64,000 nucleotides of DNA from Hedera helix (Eukaryota > Streptophyta > Magnoliopsida > Apiales > Araliaceae), in contig OX359283.1 in the NCBI GenBank assembly GCA_947179155.2, positions 10,277,764-10,341,763 on the forward strand, given 5' to 3'. Position numbers and translations under genes: made by a program. This document shows positions 59,023 through 64,000 of this stretch, piece by piece. The notes beneath the pieces were generated by a model. It made no database searches, was not told where the DNA came from, and saw nothing but the letters and a program-made list of their open reading frames with translations. How positions within the stretch are numbered: position 1 is the first letter of the stretch; every line of letters starts with the position of its first letter.

Positions 59023-59502
59023 AATTGGTTCAACAAACTGTGAAAATTATCAGAGTAATAAAAGCTCGGCTAGGAGCAGCTCAGGACCGACAGAAGAAGT
59101 ATGTAGATTTACATCATCAAAAGTGAAATTTTGAAGTGGGAAGTTTTTTGTTTATGAAAGTGTCTCCCTAGAAAGGAAAAATTAGATTTGGAAATAAAAG
59201 AAAATTGAGTCTGAGGTTCATAGGACCGTTCGAAAAATTGAAGAGAGTGGGTAAAGTGGCGTACGAGGTAGCTCTACCTCCTATTTCATGCGTCAGTGTT
59301 GTGGCAAAACAAGGCTGATTATAAGCACGTCATATCCTATGAGCCGATTCAAAATAAGAAATGCTTATCATATGAAGAAATTCCTGTTCAAATATTAGAT
59401 ATGAAAAAACAGACTTTACGAAATAAGATTATACATCTGTCAAAGTGCTTTGGAAGAACCACAACGTTGAAGAAGCTACGTGAGAACTTGAAGAAAAGAT
59501 GA
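59023..59502 (+). pseudogene. Integrase C-terminus and chromodomain of element L
   Basis: Reads IRVIKARLGAAQDRQKKYVD, then FEVGSFLFMKVSP, RFIGPFEKLKRVGKVAYEVA, then (in other frames) LSYEEIPVQILDMKKQTLRN and VKVLWKNHNVEEAT. These are the integrase C-terminal (GPF/Y) region and a chromodomain at the protein end, the mark of chromoviruses. At least five stops and two frameshifts. It ends at the usual ELEEKM...YPNLF tail shortly before the purine tract and the 3' LTR. Confidence 0.82.
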
Positions 59503-59565
59503 AAAATAATTATCCGAATCTTTTTTAGTAATTTTAAATTTGTAATTCCGAGATGGAATTCTTAT

Positions 59566-59578
59566 AAGGTGGGAAAAA
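59566..59578 (+). other. Polypurine tract of element L
   Basis: AAGGTGGGAAAAA immediately before the TG of the 3' LTR at 59579, preceded by the common GGAATTCTTATA. Confidence 0.75.
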
Positions 59579-60377
59579 TGTAATCACCATGAATTTTAAG
59601 TTACATTGTAATTATAATTATTAAATAATTATCAATAAATTAAAATTTTTGTATGAATTAATTGTGTATTTACATGATTGAATGAATATATGTATATATG
59701 TGTATATTTATTAATCTAATAATGTATTAAGGTAGTGAAATTAATTTAATTAATTCAAGAAGAGTTCAAGTAATTAAATTATACTAGTAGACTAGCCTAT
59801 GAGTTGAATTTAACAAGCCCAAATCTTGTATGTTATTTATGTATTGGTATTTTATAAACTAGCCCAACCTAGTATCCCAAAAGAATTAATAAAACAAGTC
59901 TAATTGGATTATGACTTTCAATTAATGAATTTACTAATTAAAGTCCAAGAGAATTAATTTAGTAGTCCATGAATTTAATGTAATGGTTAGTCCATATAGT
60001 GGGTTCGTGTTATAATTAAATTAGCCCAATACTTAATTTAATTTCAAGTAAAATAAATTCTAGAGTCTAATGTGAAGTTAAATGTGGTCGGTATGTATAT
60101 ATATATATATATAAGCATTGTAGGAATAAAATTTAGAGCAAAAATAGGAGGAATATTAGGCCATTTGGCTGGCCACTTTAGGGTCCCACAAGAGTGGAGT
60201 GCTAGCTTTTTGGTTGCTTCATTTACACACTAAAGAAAGCTTCATTCAATGGTCATAAAGAAATATAAGCAACTTATCAATCACATAGTCAATCCATCAG
60301 AGAGTAAGCATGTTTAAGGAGCTTAATTGACTTGATGTTAGTTGTTTAGGGGGGATGATGATGTAATCCTAGACTTC

Positions 60378-60385
60378 TATAAATA
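60378..60385 (+). promoter_or_regulatory. TATA box of the 3' LTR of L
   Basis: TATAAATA followed by AGACATTCACCAAGCTTGG and a GA-rich stretch. The same order is present in LTRs B and K. Confidence 0.7.
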
Positions 60386-62349
60386 AGACATTCACCAAGC
60401 TTGGCTAGGTTGTTAGTATTTTTGCTAGAAACACAAGAGAGAAAAAGAGAGAGTTTTTTAGAGAGGAAAGTTGAGAGAGTTCTTGAAGGTTGAGAGTTAA
60501 AAGTCTAGAGAGGAGCTTTGGTGTATGACACCTAGTCTCACAACCTACTTTGGAAGGTGAAAAAGAATAGCATCTAAGTCTAAAAAGTTTAAAAGTGTTC
60601 AAAACCCTAGCTTCCATTTAATCTTTGTGTTTTTGTATGTTTGAAGTGATTTTGATGGTCAAAAGTACATTTCCATGGTAGCAAACCATTTTCAAAACTC
60701 TCTAATCTTAAATCCATGCTAGATTTATAGATATATGGTTTAATGGGTGTAACATGAGTATTTATATGCCTTAATGTTGAAAAAATTGATTAAATGCATG
60801 AAATCAACTTTATCGGAAAAACCCTAAATTGGTCAGTCTGGTTCCTAGAATTACTGTTCACGTTCCGTAGCTCGTATTCGCGATCCGTTAATTTTGAATG
60901 GTAGGAGTATGAGATACGAAGCTTTTGCAGATGAAACGATTGAAAATATTAAAAGGGCTATATTTGATAATTTTTCTAGCAAAACAGTTCCTGCCAAAAA
61001 AATCCCAATAACCTTACTATCTAGAATATTCTGTGGGCTAATTTGGATAGTGAATTAGCTCTGAAAATTCCATTTTTTTGGATTATGAAAATATATGTTT
61101 TTATTAACATACTGTCTAAAAATGAGCTTATTCTGACTTCAAATGAGTGAGATATGGCCTGATTAATATTTTACGATTGAAAAAAAAAGCTATTATAACT
61201 TGAGTATTATAGTTCATAAAATTCTGAATTTTTTATGGAATCAGTATGTGTTGAGATGTAGTTATTGTGTAGATTTTGTCACACTCTGATGTAAGTATAT
61301 TTTTTGATAAATGTTACTATTTTGGACAGAAATGACCTATTTAAAAATAGGAAATGAACTTGGAAAATTACAGAAAATTATTTTGTGAGTAATATTTATT
61401 ATAATAAATATTTCCAGAACATATAAAAATAATAAGTCAATTAGATATTTTTTTAAACACAATTGAGTTAAGAAGGATTAAAAGAAAAATGTAAATTAAG
61501 TCATAAAATTATTAAATATAATTTTATTGAATAATAAGTGTTAAAATAAGTTAATAAGACTAATCAAGGGTAATTTAGTCATTTTTATATAAATGTTATA
61601 ATAATGGCATAATTTGGTTATTAAATAAATTGAATTATGAGAATTAAACAATTAAATTGAATTGTTTAATAATATTTGGCTAGTAGTTGAATAAAATATT
61701 ATTTAATGATGTAATAATAAATTGATTTAAAATCAATTTAAATAATTTGGAAGATTAAGTAAGATATCACTTAATCATTATGAGTGGCATTAAAATGATT
61801 TAAATCATTTGAGATTAATTATTGAAAATTAATCTACATCAATGTTGTTCATGTATTCGCGCATAGTGCATTTGAAGCTTTATAATTCATTTGATTCATG
61901 AACTATTTAAGAATGTCTAAGCTAGTTGTTTCGGCTAGACACCACATGTATGAATTCATTAACTTGAATGTTTATATAAGAGCTTATCCAAACCATTAGT
62001 TGATGCAGATTCTTATAATAAGTCTGAGAACGAACAACCCTAAATAAGGGGATTATATTCAGAAAACCGATATTTGCGCAAGATGTTTGGATGTTATGCA
62101 TATACATAGGGTATAAGAGGTTGATCCCCTCGAATATCAAAATAATAAAAGGGTCAGATACATATCTGATTTACCTTAAGTATTAGTACATGGTCCTTTG
62201 AATCCACTCAGCAGTAAAGACTCAATCATTTCTTTTAATTGAAACTTAACTCTCGTTTCTTCACAATTATTATATATTGTTGAAAACTCTGAAGTTATTT
62301 CTATTCAATTATGATATACAAATCTTATAATTATTGTTCTTAAACTTGT

Positions 62350-62368
62350 TGAGCAAGCTTGTTGTTCA
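62350..62368 (+). other. Conserved LTR hairpin, 3' LTR of L
   Basis: TGAGCAA - GCTTG - TTGTTCA; one G-C pair of the 5' LTR copy is a G-T wobble here. Confidence 0.65.
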
Positions 62369-62873
62369 CCCTTGCTCTATCATTAACTATTTTTCAGCCA
62401 AGCCCGAGTGTTCCAAGATAAACAAGGGCAAGGGCAAATCTAAAGAATTGAAATCGCATACTAATAGTACTGTTTAATATTTATTTAATATTGAAAATCT
62501 TTTGTAAACTGTTAAGAAATGTATTATGATGTTAAGGTTAGAATACCTTGGGATTGTATTGCCTTTTGTAAGGAATACTTATGTATTATTCCGCTAAAAT
62601 TAATGAAGACTATGTATTTAGTTGTTATTTATGTATTAGATTGTGAGTAGTAAACTTGAGGTTATGGAACCCAGATTTGGGGACGTCAAAATAGCTAGCA
62701 AAGTTGCACAAGGCTCCAAGTATTCGTAGAGAACACAAACCCCTAAATTCCTCTCATGCTTGTCCTTGTTTTCCTAAAATTTGGGGCCATGTTTTCTGGG
62801 TAATTAGCCTAAATTGGCTATGTATGAGTAGATTAGGGAAGTTAATTACACTTACCCTCATTCTATAAATAAG

Positions 62874-62881
62874 ACCCTTCA
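62874..62881 (+). promoter_or_regulatory. TATA box of LTR K
   Basis: TATAAATA followed by AGACCCTTCATCAAG and a GA-rich leader with many GAGAGAAA words to 63050. Confidence 0.65.
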
Positions 62882-63689
62882 TCAAGTGTGCAAGAGGTTT
62901 GTCATTTGAAAAGTTCACCTAAGAGAGAAAAGGGAGGAGAGTTGAGAGCTTTCAAGAGAGAAAGTTAGAAATACTTACGTTCTTGAGAGCTCTAGAGAAA
63001 AATCTAGAGAAAAGATAAAGAAGGAGAAGAAAGCTTTGAAGATAGATTTAGAAAGGATTGAGGAAGATGATCAAAGATAGATCATCCTTTCATCAAGAAG
63101 AGAATGCTTTAAAGGTTTAAAATTGTTCTTTTCCTTAGACTTCTGGTTTTTTTGGGTTTATATGTTGCTATGATATAAGAAAACCTATTTTATTTAAACT
63201 ATATGGCTATGTAACCTTATATTGCTATAGATCTAAAGTTTTGTGATCATTCGATGTAATATAGGTTCACGTATGCTAGAATGTATGTGAATATGAATAT
63301 AAACATGTTCACCGGTAAAAACCCTAACTAGATATCTGGTTTGTGTTGTGAGTTGTGAATGTTATTTTTATGAGTTCTATGACTTGAAAGATAGCTTTAG
63401 AAGTTATAAAAATAACCCAACTTAAATCAATGAAAAATGTGGTGAAATGACCAAGTTATGATCTCTATATCAAAAGAGGTCGTTTTGAAAACCCTAGTCG
63501 ATCGCTTATGATTTTGATGTCCAAAATATTTTCAAAAAGTGAATCGACCCATGAAATATTGAAAAATATTAAGTTATGAAGCTAACAAATCAAATTTAGT
63601 GTCATTTGAATGTGTATAACATTTTTATTGAAGATTGAATCAAAAATGTTAAAGTTGAAAAAATCTGAAATATGAAAAATTTTATTCTG

Positions 63690-63835
63690 CTTGACTGCGC
63701 CTAGGCGCAGTGTTTAGTACAAAACACGAGTAATGTTTAGTACAAAACACTGCGTCGGGGCACAGTGCTATTTCCCAGAAAAAATATTTTTTCGGACCGG
63801 GCCGTGCCGTGCTGGGTTTTGCCGATTCGGGTCAG
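63690..63835. repeat. GC-rich block in LTR K
   Basis: CTGCGCCTAGGCGCAGTGTT is a palindrome, followed by two copies of 'AATGTTTAGTACAAAACAC'-like sequence and GGACCGGGCCGTGCCGTGC. Comparable in place to the block of LTR M. Confidence 0.8.
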
Positions 63836-63894
63836 AATGTATAAAAATATTTTAAAATTAGTAATATTGATATGGGACCTAATTTAAATGAATA

Positions 63895-64000
63895 AAATAT
63901 TATTAAATGATTAATAATATTAGTAAATGATTAAAATATTATTAAATAATTAATAATATTAGAAAATTATTAAATAATTAATAATATTATAAAATGATAA
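63895..64000. repeat. Start of a palindromic AT array in LTR K
   Basis: At least three units with AATATTATTAA/TTAATAATATT arms, the same core as the array in LTR B, running out of the window. Confidence 0.85.

Larger units (their letters stand above)
47829..62690 (+). mobile_element. Ty3/gypsy Tekay-like chromovirus deletion derivative (element L)
   Basis: A two-LTR element flanked by the perfect duplication ATAGC (47824-47828 and 62691-62695). The 5' LTR is 47829-56060 (inflated by solo LTR M) and the 3' LTR is 59579-62690. The primer-binding site, gag remains, protease remains, integrase C-terminus and chromodomain are all present. RT, RNase H and most of integrase are missing at one junction near 59020. 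Over the first ~460 bp the LTRs differ at about 6% of positions by eye. LTRs of around 3 kb and the CX3H-type first zinc knuckle fit the Tekay/Del lineage. Confidence 0.9.
59579..62690 (+). repeat. 3' LTR of element L (3,112 bp)
   Basis: Starts TGTAATCACCATG and ends GGGGACGTCAAA, the last base(s) altered from CA. TATA box 60378, GA-rich leader 60425-60480, donor-like GGAAG-GTGAAA at 60556/60557, hairpins 61914-61940 and 62350-62368, acceptor-like TTTTTCAG ending 62397. It is uninterrupted and so serves as the reference copy for the 5' LTR. Confidence 0.9.
46544..64000 (+). mobile_element. LTR K, interrupted by element L, truncated by the window end
   Basis: Starts TGTAATATCCTGGATATT. Its own sequence is 46544-47828 and 62696-64000, continuous across the ATAGC duplication of element L. 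It shows TATA box 62874, GA-rich leader 62930-63050, GC-rich block 63690-63835 and the beginning of an AATATTATTAA/TTAATAATATT array (63895 to the end). Its right end lies outside the window. Confidence 0.68.

Overview
The window is AT-rich nuclear DNA from a flowering plant, most likely a dicot. The evidence is one intron-rich plant gene, several nested long-LTR Ty3/gypsy elements whose remains look like Tekay/Del chromoviruses, hAT elements with 8-bp target duplications, and tRNA-iMet-type primer-binding sites. Most of the 64 kb is transposon. Only one host gene is recognisable.

Layout. (1) 1-2027: decayed non-autonomous LTR element with a broken, charged coiled-coil ORF. (2) 3275-6427: young, complete LTR element flanked by CTACT. 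It encodes gag and an aspartic protease but no reverse transcriptase or integrase (TR-GAG type). (3) 6433-9290: spacer with a MITE at 7579-8019. (4) 9351-15132, minus strand: phosphatidylinositol synthase (PIS), nine coding exons with consistent splice phases. The expected short last exon was not found. (5) 15597-17960: AT-rich decayed tandem repeats. (6) 17961-33022: insertions within insertions. A hAT-like element (18012-32712) holds a solo LTR A (19202-30672), which holds solo LTR C (19546-28877), which holds solo LTR B (19798-24441). A further solo LTR D sits at 30911-32340. Each level was placed from its target-site duplication. (7) 33264-33411: relic of a hAT transposase BED finger, cut by a reverse-oriented LTR (E). 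E carries solo LTR F (35096-37255), which in turn carries a 666-bp hAT element. (8) 39003-45598: LTR G, which holds reverse-oriented LTR H. (9) 46544 to the window end: LTR K, which holds the two-LTR element L (47829-62690). L has pre-gag, gag and protease remains joined directly to an integrase C-terminus plus chromodomain, so RT, RNase H and most of integrase are deleted. Its 5' LTR holds solo LTR M (50847-55469), which holds a 398-bp hAT MITE.

The most interesting pattern is shared by LTRs that otherwise differ in sequence (A, B, C, E, G, H, L, M). They have a similar order of parts: TATA box and GA-rich leader, a possible splice donor, an anchor like ACTGTTCAC, a variable GC-rich block and AT arrays (several copies), a short hairpin with a conserved stem and variable loop, a possible splice acceptor, and an end resembling GGATTTGGGGGCGTCACA. 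Some stem changes keep base pairing. This suggests a conserved RNA architecture in the LTR transcript, possibly with an intron inside the LTR. That interpretation is inference and has not been tested.
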